This document shows positions 17,660 to 25,421 of a DNA stretch of 64,000 nt, one piece after another. Positions within the stretch are counted from its first letter, which is position 1, and each line of letters opens with the position of its first letter. Under the pieces are notes generated by a model, which was not told the DNA's origin, did no database searches, and saw nothing but the letters and a program-made list of their open reading frames with translations. Made by a program: the position numbers and the translations under genes. Location: positions 1,178,001 through 1,242,000 of the forward strand of contig NC_023033.1 in the NCBI RefSeq assembly GCF_000505665.1, given 5' to 3'. Source of the DNA: Thermosynechococcus sp. NK55a. GTDB lineage: Bacteria > Cyanobacteriota > Cyanobacteriia > Thermosynechococcales > Thermosynechococcaceae.

Positions 17660-18244
17660 CTACGGATTGAAGGTCTGGAAATACTCCCGCAGCCGCTGCA
17701 GAGCCTGACCGCGATGACTAACTTGTTGCTTTTCGACGGGACTCATCTCGGCAAAGGTACGCTGCTGACTGGGTACCCAAAAGACAGGATCGTAGCCAAA
17801 CCCCCCCTGACCCCGGGGAGCGGTTAAAATCTCGCCTGCACACCGTCCCTCGGTTGTAACGGCAATCGTGCCATCGGGACGGGCGAGGGCAATGACACAA
17901 ATAAATTCAGCGGCGCGATCGCTCACGTCGGCCATTTCCCGCAATAGCCGCTCAATGCGCTCAGCATCCGTCGCACCATAGCGAGCCGAATAGATTCCCG
18001 GTGCCCCCTGAAGAGCATGAACTGCTAGCCCCGAATCGTCGGCGATCGCCCACTGTCCCATTTGCTTGGCGGCAGTAGCGGCCTTCAAACAGGCGTTGCC
18101 CACAAAGGAATCCGCAGTTTCAGCAATCTCAATGGTGACTGGCAGGGCTAGCAACTCCCCAATCCACGGCTGTAACCAGCCTTGAAACTCCTTGACTTTG
18201 CCAGCATTGTGGCTCGCTAAGACCGCTTGGGCAAGAATGGGCAT
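17660..18244 (-). CDS. rdgB: XTP/dITP diphosphatase (RdgB/HAM1)
   Basis: 194 residues. It starts with MPILAQAVLASHNAGKVKEF, carrying the family's nucleotide-binding SHNAGK motif. It also has AIADDSGLAVHALQGAPGIYSARY (catalytic Asp) and GQGGFGYDPVFWVP, and the C terminus has VSHRGQAL. It hydrolyses non-canonical purine triphosphates such as ITP and XTP to keep them out of DNA and RNA. The ATG at 18244 lies 3 bp after the stop of the retropepsin-like gene, suggesting one transcript. Confidence 0.95.
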   Translation of the reverse strand: MPILAQAVLASHNAGKVKEFQGWLQPWIGELLALPVTIEIAETADSFVGNACLKAATAAKQMGQWAIADDSGLAVHALQGAPGIYSARYGATDAERIERLLREMADVSDRAAEFICVIALARPDGTIAVTTEGRCAGEILTAPRGQGGFGYDPVFWVPSQQRTFAEMSPVEKQQVSHRGQALQRLREYFQTFNP

Positions 18245-18247
18245 TTC

Positions 18248-18901
18248 CTATGGACGACGCTGCAACTGAATATGATCTTGCCGCAAACTGACATCAAAGT
18301 GCTGGAGAAAATCCTGCCCCAAAAGCCCAATCCTCATTTCAGGCCCAGCCACGGCAACGGGCAATTGCTTACGATGGACGCCACCGACACTTATGGATTG
18401 GACATAGACAACTGGCAGCACCACTTGACCATTGGCAGTATAAAACACGCGATTATCCACCACTTGAGCTGGGGTAATGCCCAAAGCCCGTGCCATCGAT
18501 CGCGTAATCACTGTCATGCTGGCTCCTGAGTCCACCAGCATCTCAAACTGCAGTCGTTGGTTAAACGTAACTTGAATAACGGGAATCCCCTCTTGCCGCC
18601 GCAGAATCGGTATAATACCCCTGGGCTGAGTGATCACCGTTGCCATTGACGGAGCAGGGGTTGGGGGCAGTTGTTGCAATCGCAGCAATTCTTGACGATA
18701 GCTACCAAGGGCTTGGGCCTGTTGGGGATGGGCACGAATGACCTGATCGAGAATTTGCACCGCTGTCGCCCAGTCTTGGTTGGCGATCGCCCGATAAAAA
18801 CTTTCTGGCAGTACAACCGCAGGCCCTCCCCTGGCTGGGGTAATCAGGAACACCATGCCCGCCAGCGTCGCTAGTACCCAATATCCATGTTCTTGGGCCA
18901 T
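18248..18901 (-). CDS. Retropepsin-like aspartic protease with signal peptide
   Basis: 217 residues. An N-terminal hydrophobic segment (about 7-25) looks like a signal peptide or anchor. Residues 30-85 resemble a tetratricopeptide-like helical repeat (FYRAIANQDWATAVQILDQVI). The C-terminal half is a clan AA aspartic protease fold with the catalytic triad LVDSGASMTVITR (about 120), a flap-like YTANGQVVLPVVYV and GLLGQDFLQHFDV. Such single-domain enzymes act as dimers. The substrate is unknown; the predicted location is periplasmic or membrane-facing. It lies directly upstream of rdgB. Confidence 0.82.
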   Translation of the reverse strand: MAQEHGYWVLATLAGMVFLITPARGGPAVVLPESFYRAIANQDWATAVQILDQVIRAHPQQAQALGSYRQELLRLQQLPPTPAPSMATVITQPRGIIPILRRQEGIPVIQVTFNQRLQFEMLVDSGASMTVITRSMARALGITPAQVVDNRVFYTANGQVVLPVVYVQSISVGGVHRKQLPVAVAGPEMRIGLLGQDFLQHFDVSLRQDHIQLQRRP

Positions 18902-18972
18902 GATTTTCCTCGTACCCTAGGATCAATAAGTTCAATAGTAGCGAGATAACCGCTGACTATTCCAAAGTGCCA

Positions 18973-19556
18973 ATGAGCACGCAACCTTCGCCGCCACTGA
19001 GTCCTGAAGATTATTGATAATGGGAAACCCAAAATGGGGCTAAGCACGACTACAGCAACGGCCAAGTGTATGCAATGGCAAGAGCTACTGATGCCCACCT
19101 CACCCCGGCCTTGAATTTGGCCACCCTTCTACACCCCCCTGTGCGGCAACGGGGTTCTCGTCTTTACATTTCAGATATGAAAGTGCGCCTAGAAGAGCGC
19201 AACTGCTTTTACTATCCAGATATCCAGATTCAGATCTACTTGTGACCTGTGATCCACGGGATCGGCAAACACTGCTCTATAAATCCTTCCCTTGCTTGGT
19301 GATTGAGCTGCTCTCTCCCTCAACAGAGGCCTTTGATCGCGGCGATAAGTTCATTGACTATCAAAGCCTTGAGAGCCTTGAGGAATATGTACTGGTTCAT
19401 AGCCGCCAACAGCAATGGGAAAGCTTTCGTCCCAGTGCCTCGGGGTTGTGGGTTTGGCAGGCCTACTCCCCTCCAGAAGATGCGGTTGAACTCAAGAGCA
19501 TTGGCTGGCAAGGCCACCTATCTGCGATTGATGAAGAGGTTACCCTAGAGCCCTAA
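18973..19556 (+). pseudogene. Broken Uma2-family gene
   Basis: From ATG 18973 the reading gives MSTQPSPPLSPEDY, then two consecutive stops (TGA TAA, 19015-19020) where the family normally has a few residues before the Glu-rich segment. It resumes in the same frame with GQVYAMARATDAHLTPALNLATLL. A 14-bp insertion built of repeated CAGAT around 19221-19240 then shifts the frame. The C-terminal part (PRDRQTLLYKSFPCLVIELL and on to stop 19556) follows in the new frame. Uma2 proteins are PD-(D/E)XK nuclease-like proteins expanded in cyanobacteria. With two independent lesions, this copy is almost certainly dead. An intact relative is at 34479. Confidence 0.85.
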
Positions 19557-19562
19557 TCTCAA

Positions 19563-19967
19563 TCAAAAGTTTGTGTGAATCGCCTCCATCGGACAGGCGG
19601 CAACACATTGCTCACAGACAATGCAACGGGAGCGGGTAAATTGGAGTTGAAACGTTTCTGGATGGAGCGTCAGCGCCTGAGTGGGGCATACCCCTGTACA
19701 GAGCCCACAGTGGACACAGGCCTGCTCATCAATCACAATTTCACGACTGGCAAGGGACACCTCAATATTCTGCTGCCGCAACCATTCGAGGGCGGCCTCC
19801 ATTTGGTCAATGTCTCCAGCCAATTCTAGAACCAGTTTGCCCACTTGGTTAGGTGCCACTTGGGCACGGATGATATTGGCGGCGATATTAAAGTCCTTGG
19901 CTAAGCGATAGGTGACGGGCATTTGAATCGTCCGCCGGGGAAATGTCAATGTCACTCGCTTTTTCAC
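19563..19967 (-). CDS. NIL domain plus two [4Fe-4S] ferredoxin protein
   Basis: 134 residues. Residues 1-75 match the NIL domain, a ligand-sensing ferredoxin-like fold first seen in methionine ABC transporters (VTYRLAKDFNIAANIIRAQV). Residues 80-134 hold two 4Fe-4S motifs: CVHCGLCTGVCP and CIVCEQCVAACP. This fusion is widespread in cyanobacteria and suggests a redox or iron-sulfur carrier coupled to a small ligand such as a sulfur amino acid. The partner is unknown. It is convergent with the broken Uma2 gene, 6 bp apart, and has the long AT-rich gap upstream. Confidence 0.9.
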   Translation of the reverse strand: MKKRVTLTFPRRTIQMPVTYRLAKDFNIAANIIRAQVAPNQVGKLVLELAGDIDQMEAALEWLRQQNIEVSLASREIVIDEQACVHCGLCTGVCPTQALTLHPETFQLQFTRSRCIVCEQCVAACPMEAIHTNF

Positions 19968-20638
19968 TGCTTGAAGATTTGGATCGTAGCACAGCTCTTT
20001 TGATCAGTATGGCACACTCCCGACACTGCGAAAGTTATAGCTATTCCAATAAAGAATGAGAAATTGGGCGGCACAATAATTGCAACTCACCTCATCTTTG
20101 CCACCTTACTTGACATAGGAGACAACCTGATCTCCTAAATTCAGTCTATAGCTCCTGTTCTTTAAGGATATTGAGGACGCTTCAAGGGTAATCTATCTCT
20201 CTTTGCAATATCTCACTCTCTTTCGAAATAGCCATAATGCACAGCCTTTTTCATAGGAATTGAAAAATGAAAAAAATATTAAATTTTATTTACTAGTCTA
20301 TAAACGCAAAAGTGATATCCACAGTAAAATTATTACCCTGCTAGATAGGAACTAGATAGATTATTATTTGTCAGAATTTAATAAATTATTAAAATAGGAG
20401 ATTGCAGATAAAAATGAATCTCAAATAAAATTAGAGGACTCATCTGTTGCCAATGAAATGGCTCTTTTATAAATGCTTGCTAGCTTAATAGCCATTTGTT
20501 TTAACTTATACTTTTCTTCGATCCTTTCAGTGCCGTTGAGTTGTCAGCGCACTGGCAGTGAAAATATGACTCCTACTGTCTAGTGCTTAGTTAAAGCATA
20601 TTGATTTTGGGGATTGTGTAAACGGAATCAAAGGAAGA
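19968..20638. other. 671-bp AT-rich intergenic region
   Basis: No open frame above about 25 codons with a ribosome site was found on either strand. From about 20240 to 20530 the sequence is strikingly A/T-rich compared with its neighbours, and no GCGATCGC octamer occurs in it. It contains the upstream region of the NIL-ferredoxin gene (left end) and the downstream region of the CapA-like gene. It could hold a regulatory RNA or be the relic of inserted DNA, but nothing specific is visible. Confidence 0.5.
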
Positions 20639-22162
20639 CTAGGATTGGGAATGGCTGTTGATAATCTCGCCGAAGCGTTCAATCCGCAAGGGAGTGTTAT
20701 GAAAGTCGGCTTGGATTAAACGGCGAATCAGTTGCACACTGGCAAAGTTTTGATCAATATGGGGAATCCCTTTGGCATCTAGGCGTACAGGAATGACTTT
20801 TCCTTGAATAAAGCGACCAGAACTGTCGAGTTCAATATCGAGAATCAGCGACTTGCCAAGGGGGCCGTGACTGCTTAGAGTCTGATAGCCGACAAAGTTC
20901 CCCAAGGAATAGGCAATGAGGCGGCCTTTGTATAATTCAAGGGCACGGGGAACATGGGGGCCGTGACCCAAAATTAAATCGGCACCATTGTCAATCATGG
21001 TGCGGGCAAACTGAACTACATTGCCCCGGTCTTCCCCATAGAAGTACTCAGTGCGATCGCGGGTATAAATTTGATCGCTACCTTCGGCGCCGCCGTGGAA
21101 ACTGACAACCACAATATCAGCGTTTTTCTTAGCCTCCCGCACAAGGGCGGCACTGGCCTTGAGGTCTTGGATGCGATTTTGGCCGTAGTAGGTGCCAAAG
21201 CCAATAAATGCGGTTTTCAGGCCATTGGCTTCGAGGTAGGTAATTTGATTGAGATCACCAATGGCGGTCATGCCAGCGGCGTTGATGTGGCGAATCGTAT
21301 CGCGAAATCCCTGTTCGTTGAAGTCGTAGCTGTGGTTGTTGGCGATGTTGAGGACGTCAAAACCAGCTTGGCGTAACACCTGTGCATAACTGGCCGGTGA
21401 GCGAAAGACAAAACTGCGACCCCCCTGGGTGTTTTTGTAGGGATGGGGATGATCGGTAAGGGTACTTTCATAATTGCCAAAGAGGAAATCTGCCCCCTGA
21501 AGATAGGGTTTTACTTGGGCAAAGAGCTTTTGGGGATCCGCAGGCAAGCGGTTACTGGGAAAATTGGTGCCAAGGACAATATCGCCAACCGCCTTAATCC
21601 GCAAGCGGCGATCGCTAGGGGCGAGTGGGGGGGACACAAGGGGAACATCGGGTTCAGGGGGTGTAATGGCTGGACTGGGTTCTGCACTGGGCGGGGCATC
21701 GACACTGAGTTGATTTTGCAACGTCAGGGCAATGGCACTGGTGCTGGCGATCGCCAGCACACTGAGGGCAAAGGCACTCACCGCCTGATGAGACCATGGC
21801 GTGGTAGGTATAGCTGCATTTGAGCTGGAACTTGCTTGAGGAGGCGGTGCCGCTGGTAAGGTCTCCCGTAAGTCAACGGTCTGTGTCCATTCTGGCCATT
21901 CTTCGCCAAGTAGCCGAGCATGGAGACGCACCCGCAGAACGCCTTGGGGCGCCAATTGCCTGAGACCTCGGCAAACAAACTGAACACAGACTTGTGGGGG
22001 GAGCGATCGCGCTGCTTCAAACATAATTTGTAAACAGTCGCCCCGCCGCCGCACGAGGGCGCGCACCCCCTTGGCTTGGAGTGCGCGGTTCATCAAATGG
22101 GCAATCGCCTCTGCTTCACCCTGACGTGCCTGCTGCCAAATCAAATCAAGGGAAGCGGTCAT
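20639..22162 (-). CDS. CapA-family (PgsA-like) metallophosphatase-fold protein
   Basis: 507 residues from ATG 22162. Residues 1-100 form an N-terminal cytoplasmic domain of unknown type (MTASLDLIWQQARQGEAEAI). A single transmembrane helix lies near 130-148 (AVSAFALSVLAIASTSAIAL), then a Pro-rich linker. The C-terminal CapA domain starts about 185 with IKAVGDIVLGTNFP, FGNYESTL, NIANNHSYDF, VVVSFHGG and LILGHGPHVPRALELY, the metal-binding motifs of this phosphoesterase-like fold. Homologs take part in poly-gamma-glutamate capsule synthesis, but no capB/capC are nearby. The first six codons lie inside the duplicated segment, so a 5' fragment recurs at 24835-24852. Confidence 0.85.
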   Translation of the reverse strand: MTASLDLIWQQARQGEAEAIAHLMNRALQAKGVRALVRRRGDCLQIMFEAARSLPPQVCVQFVCRGLRQLAPQGVLRVRLHARLLGEEWPEWTQTVDLRETLPAAPPPQASSSSNAAIPTTPWSHQAVSAFALSVLAIASTSAIALTLQNQLSVDAPPSAEPSPAITPPEPDVPLVSPPLAPSDRRLRIKAVGDIVLGTNFPSNRLPADPQKLFAQVKPYLQGADFLFGNYESTLTDHPHPYKNTQGGRSFVFRSPASYAQVLRQAGFDVLNIANNHSYDFNEQGFRDTIRHINAAGMTAIGDLNQITYLEANGLKTAFIGFGTYYGQNRIQDLKASAALVREAKKNADIVVVSFHGGAEGSDQIYTRDRTEYFYGEDRGNVVQFARTMIDNGADLILGHGPHVPRALELYKGRLIAYSLGNFVGYQTLSSHGPLGKSLILDIELDSSGRFIQGKVIPVRLDAKGIPHIDQNFASVQLIRRLIQADFHNTPLRIERFGEIINSHSQS

Positions 22163-22258
22163 GATCAAGGAACCTTCCAGCGATCGCGAGCAAACCTGTG
22201 GCTATTCTATGGAAAGTCACTCGTCTTGAAAGTTAGGCTCAGGCCAATTTGACAAACG

Positions 22259-22729
22259 TCACGCAGAGCCCTCTTGGGCATGCAAGGCTCGCAACAGATC
22301 ATGGCGGCTAATGATGCCCACTAACTCCCCCTGATCGTTCAAAACCGGTAGGCGACTAATGTGGTGATTGACCATGAGGCGAGCTGCTTCGGAAATGGGT
22401 GCATCCACGTTAATTGTGTGGGGGTTGGGGGTCATGACGTCCTGCACCTGTTGGCCGAGGGTTTTCTTAAGGTGTTGGTGAAAAGACTCTGGAGACTCAA
22501 AGTAGATGATGCTCCCTAGGAACGTAATGTATAACGGCGGCTCTAGGGGTGCTTCGCGCACGATCAAGTCCGCCTCACAGACCAGTCCCACCAATTTGCC
22601 CCTATCATCCACGACGGGGAGGCCGCGCACTTGTTTTTCTTCCATGAGACGAACTGCTTCTGAAATCGGGGCAGCGGCACGAATGGTAAAGGGGTTGGGG
22701 GTCATGTAATCACGGACAAGAGCGCTCAT
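22259..22729 (-). CDS. Two-CBS-domain protein, copy 1
   Basis: 156 residues from ATG 22729 (MSALVRDYMTPNPFTI); a longer in-frame reading runs back through aroH and is not credible. Two CBS motifs are present: one near residues 5-60 (VRLMEEKQVRGLPVVDDRGKLVG-type) and one near 95-150 (VQDVMTPNPHTINVD; ISRLPVLNDQGELVGIISRHD). Such stand-alone pairs bind adenine nucleotides and regulate partner enzymes. The gene begins 2 bp after the aroH stop, so the two are co-transcribed. Its sequence is identical to copy 2 at 24949-25419. Confidence 0.9.
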   Translation of the reverse strand: MSALVRDYMTPNPFTIRAAAPISEAVRLMEEKQVRGLPVVDDRGKLVGLVCEADLIVREAPLEPPLYITFLGSIIYFESPESFHQHLKKTLGQQVQDVMTPNPHTINVDAPISEAARLMVNHHISRLPVLNDQGELVGIISRHDLLRALHAQEGSA

Positions 22730-22731
22730 AG

Positions 22732-23163
22732 TTAATCTAGGGAATGAGAGGACAGTTCGAGGGGATGGTAGTCGCCACGCATGGCTAGATCGGGGCGGAG
22801 GCTTTGGGCATGGCGTAGGTAGGCGTGGTAAATCGGTTGATCTGGGTTGGGGGTGTTGAAGTAAATCAAGCAGCGGATACAGCGGGGTAGGTCTCCCTCT
22901 ACGTGCATTTGCTGGACATCGAGGAGGGGAATGTTCCGCCAATGGGGGCATTCACGGGCGATCGCCGCCGGAAAAATCTGATCGAGGTCACGGGTGACAG
23001 AAAAGGTGACACTAATTACTTCCGATAAATCAAGGGCATTGCGCCGCTCAATCTCGCTGAGGAGTTCCAAAACCGCCTCACGGATTGCGGGAATTGAATT
23101 TTCAGTGGCGGTAGTTGCTCCACGAATTGCTCGGACGCGCCAGCCCACAGTATGCTCCTCCAT
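22732..23163 (-). CDS. aroH: Chorismate mutase AroH type, copy 1 (native upstream region lost)
   Basis: 143 residues from ATG 23163: MEEHTVGWRVRAIRGATTATENS, with Arg residues of the AroH active site and CIRCLIYFNTP near the C terminus. Monofunctional AroH-type chorismate mutase converts chorismate to prephenate for Phe/Tyr synthesis. In this copy the DNA upstream of 23170 is foreign, so the gene has been cut off from sppA and its natural promoter. Expression would depend on whatever lies in the insert. The protein is identical to copy 2. Confidence 0.92.
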   Translation of the reverse strand: MEEHTVGWRVRAIRGATTATENSIPAIREAVLELLSEIERRNALDLSEVISVTFSVTRDLDQIFPAAIARECPHWRNIPLLDVQQMHVEGDLPRCIRCLIYFNTPNPDQPIYHAYLRHAQSLRPDLAMRGDYHPLELSSHSLD

Positions 23164-23172
23164 CAAGACAAA

Positions 23173-23371
23173 GAGCCTGAGTTTGCAAGCTATGTCGTGC
23201 TTATGTCGACCTTTGAGGTAAAATTTCAAGAGGCAAGAGAGCCTTTGGAAGAGAGGGAGCTTATGTGGGTTGAAGCTGATGAAGAGGTTTTTAAAAGATG
23301 AGGATTTAAGAAGATGTTATGCCCAAAAAGCGGTAGAAAGGCTAAGGAGTTTAAAATTGAAAAAATTGTAG
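23173..23371 (+). pseudogene. Tail of an unidentified gene, frameshifted
   Basis: From the left junction the frame reads EPEFASYVVLMSTFEVKF and on for 42 codons to TGA at 23299. If one base is removed from the TTTTTAAAA tract (23288-23296), the frame continues DEDLRRCYAQKAVERLRSL to TAG at 23371. This looks like the C-terminal end of a foreign gene whose start was lost at the junction. I cannot identify the family. Confidence 0.4.
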
Positions 23372-23427
23372 AGTAGTGGAAGGATGTTTTGAGTTTGAGT
23401 TTATAGAATGATTTTAGGAGGTTTGAA

Positions 23428-24171
23428 ATGGAGAAGCCAAGAGGTTATAACGAGAGAATTTTTAGTGGATATTTAAGAAGTTATTTTCATACACGAAGAT
23501 ATATATGGCTTAAAAGCAATTTGCTTAATTTATTAGGAAAAGATAAGATTAGTAGTCTAGCTATTCTGGAAATTGGCTGTGGTGATCTAAGAACACTTGA
23601 ATTTACAAAGATAAATCCAAAAATTTATGTAGGAATAGATAGCAACTGGGAAAATTTATTAGATCAAGCTAAGAGTAAATATAGAGGCTTAAATAACATT
23701 ATTTTAATTGAAGCAAAAAATCCATCAAAGATTACTCAAGAGTTTAATTTGTTTAATAATGATTTCTTTTTTGATGTCTGCATATCTTTAGAAACCTTTG
23801 AACACTTACCAAAACCTATTCTTGAAGAATATGTTGAATTTATTTCTAAATATCTCAATGGTCTAATATTTATTACAGTTCCTATAGAGTTTGGTCCTAT
23901 CTTTTTGATCAAACACTTCGTAAAACGATTTAAATATAAAGATGATTCAGAAACTTTCAAATATAAGTTATCCGAAATTTTCTTTGCGTCGATTGGTATA
24001 ACTAAAAAAGTAAAAAGGATAGAAGGAGGGCATAAAGGTTTTGATTATAGAGTTTTACTTGAATATTTATCATCTAAATTTGAATTAATAAAGGTGGAAG
24101 GTATACCATTTAATTATTTACCAGCTTTTATGAACTTTCAAGTTGGTATGATATTTAAAACAAAGCATTAA
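23428..24171 (+). CDS. SAM-dependent methyltransferase (class I), foreign
   Basis: 247 residues. AGGAGG at 23417-23422 precedes the ATG by 5 bases. The SAM-binding motif I is ILEIGCGDLRTLEF (about 47-60), with YVGIDSNWENL (acidic loop) and FFDVCISLETFEHLPKP (motif for the class I fold, about 108-124). It resembles methyltransferases from cell-surface polysaccharide or glycosyl-modification clusters. Codon use is very A/T-rich, unlike the host genes. The frame is intact although both neighbours in the insert are broken. The acceptor substrate cannot be told. It lies next to an asparagine-synthetase-like gene, a pairing common in surface-glycan loci. Confidence 0.8.
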   Translation: MEKPRGYNERIFSGYLRSYFHTRRYIWLKSNLLNLLGKDKISSLAILEIGCGDLRTLEFTKINPKIYVGIDSNWENLLDQAKSKYRGLNNIILIEAKNPSKITQEFNLFNNDFFFDVCISLETFEHLPKPILEEYVEFISKYLNGLIFITVPIEFGPIFLIKHFVKRFKYKDDSETFKYKLSEIFFASIGITKKVKRIEGGHKGFDYRVLLEYLSSKFELIKVEGIPFNYLPAFMNFQVGMIFKTKH

Positions 24172-24182
24172 GTAAGCTTAAA

Positions 24183-24834
24183 ATGTGCCGGATAGCGGGA
24201 TTTTGGGACTCTAATTATAGGGGTAATCTTGCCCATGGTGGACCCGACGATGGAGGTATTTTTTTAGAACCTTCTTATGGGCTTGCCCTTACTGACAGAA
24301 GGCTTTCCATCCTTGACCTTTCTTCCGCAGGACACCAGCCAATGGAATTTAAAAATCTTGTGATCACTTACAATGGAGAAGTTTATAGCTTTAGAGAAAT
24401 AAGGCAAGAGCTTGAAAAAGAAGGCTATAAATTCTCCAGCTCAGATACCGAAGTAATACTTAAAGCTTTTCATAGATGGGGGTTTTGAGGCGGTGCATCG
24501 CTTTAGGGGTATGTTTGCCTTTGCCCTTTGGGATAAAAAAGAGAAAAAACTTATACTCTGTAGAGACAGGATTGGGGTAAAACCTCTTTACTATTACACT
24601 AAAGATGAACTTTTTATGACTGCTTCTGAGCTCAAAGCCTTTCATAAACACCCTAAGTTTAAAAAAGAGCTCAGTCCTTTAGCCCTTTCTTTGTTTCTTT
24701 GTTTCTTCAATATGGCTATATCACTGCCCCATACAGCATATTTGAAGACACCTATAAGCTTGAGCTCGGGCACTTCTTGATAGTTGATGATAAGGGTAAG
24801 CTTTTAAAGTTTGCCTATTGGAAAGTGGAGGACT
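24183..24834 (+). pseudogene. asnB: Truncated, frameshifted asparagine synthetase (glutamine-hydrolysing)
   Basis: It starts MCRIAGFWD, keeping the N-terminal nucleophile Cys2 of the glutaminase domain, but position 3 is Arg rather than the usual Gly. About 30 residues seem deleted before GGPDDGG. The reading ITYNGEVYSFREI, AFHRWGF breaks at an extra G (about 24478-24482), then continues FRGMFAFALWDKKEK and RDRIGVKPLYYY. An 8-bp tandem duplication (TGTTTCTT, about 24696-24711) breaks it again before QYGYITAPYSIFEDTYKL. The gene ends abruptly at the repeat junction 24834, well before the synthetase domain. It is a remnant and non-functional. Confidence 0.88.
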
Positions 24835-24948
24835 ATCAAGGGAAGCGGTCATGATCAAGGAACCTTCCAGCGATCGCGAGCAAACCTGTGGCTATTCTAT
24901 GGAAAGTCACTCGTCTTGAAAGTTAGGCTCAGGCCAATTTGACAAACG

Positions 24949-25419
24949 TCACGCAGAGCCCTCTTGGGCATGCAAGGCTCGCAACAGATCATGGCGGCTA
25001 ATGATGCCCACTAACTCCCCCTGATCGTTCAAAACCGGTAGGCGACTAATGTGGTGATTGACCATGAGGCGAGCTGCTTCGGAAATGGGTGCATCCACGT
25101 TAATTGTGTGGGGGTTGGGGGTCATGACGTCCTGCACCTGTTGGCCGAGGGTTTTCTTAAGGTGTTGGTGAAAAGACTCTGGAGACTCAAAGTAGATGAT
25201 GCTCCCTAGGAACGTAATGTATAACGGCGGCTCTAGGGGTGCTTCGCGCACGATCAAGTCCGCCTCACAGACCAGTCCCACCAATTTGCCCCTATCATCC
25301 ACGACGGGGAGGCCGCGCACTTGTTTTTCTTCCATGAGACGAACTGCTTCTGAAATCGGGGCAGCGGCACGAATGGTAAAGGGGTTGGGGGTCATGTAAT
25401 CACGGACAAGAGCGCTCAT
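24949..25419 (-). CDS. Two-CBS-domain protein, copy 2
   Basis: 156 residues from ATG 25419, identical in sequence to copy 1 at 22259-22729, with the same two CBS motifs. It follows aroH copy 2 by 2 bp, giving the native order sppA-aroH-CBS. Downstream it runs into the insert instead of the CapA gene. Both copies are intact, so gene dosage is doubled. Confidence 0.9.
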   Translation of the reverse strand: MSALVRDYMTPNPFTIRAAAPISEAVRLMEEKQVRGLPVVDDRGKLVGLVCEADLIVREAPLEPPLYITFLGSIIYFESPESFHQHLKKTLGQQVQDVMTPNPHTINVDAPISEAARLMVNHHISRLPVLNDQGELVGIISRHDLLRALHAQEGSA

Positions 25420-25421
25420 AG

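Larger units (their letters stand above)
22145..23170. repeat. 1026-bp direct repeat, copy 1 (left)
   Basis: This segment is repeated at 24835-25860 with only three mismatches (22825, 23149 and 23152, compared with 25515, 25839 and 25842), a constant 2690-bp offset. It holds the first codons of the CapA gene, the CBS gene and all of aroH. All three differences are synonymous in aroH. Left of it is the native CapA gene; right of it is AT-rich foreign DNA. Confidence 0.97.
23171..24834. other. AT-rich foreign insert between the 1026-bp repeats
   Basis: 1664 bp with base composition unlike anything around it (for example only 12 G/C among the 60 bases of 23701-23760) and no GCGATCGC octamer. 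It holds the tail of an unknown gene, an intact methyltransferase gene and a truncated asparagine synthetase gene, all on the plus strand. No transposase, integrase or terminal inverted repeat is present. Its ends coincide exactly with the ends of the duplicated CBS-aroH segment. This geometry is what single-crossover integration of a circular donor sharing 1 kb of homology would leave. Confidence 0.9.

Noticed and set aside
22730-22951. N-terminal extension of the CBS protein into aroH (230-residue reading)
   Set aside because: The extension is Pro/Arg-rich antisense-like sequence across the aroH gene; the natural start MSALVRDYM is at 22729, 2 bp after the aroH stop.
23171-24834. Transposon or integron explanation for the insert
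   Set aside because: No transposase, integrase, terminal inverted repeats or short target duplication; the flanking repeats are 1 kb of host genes.
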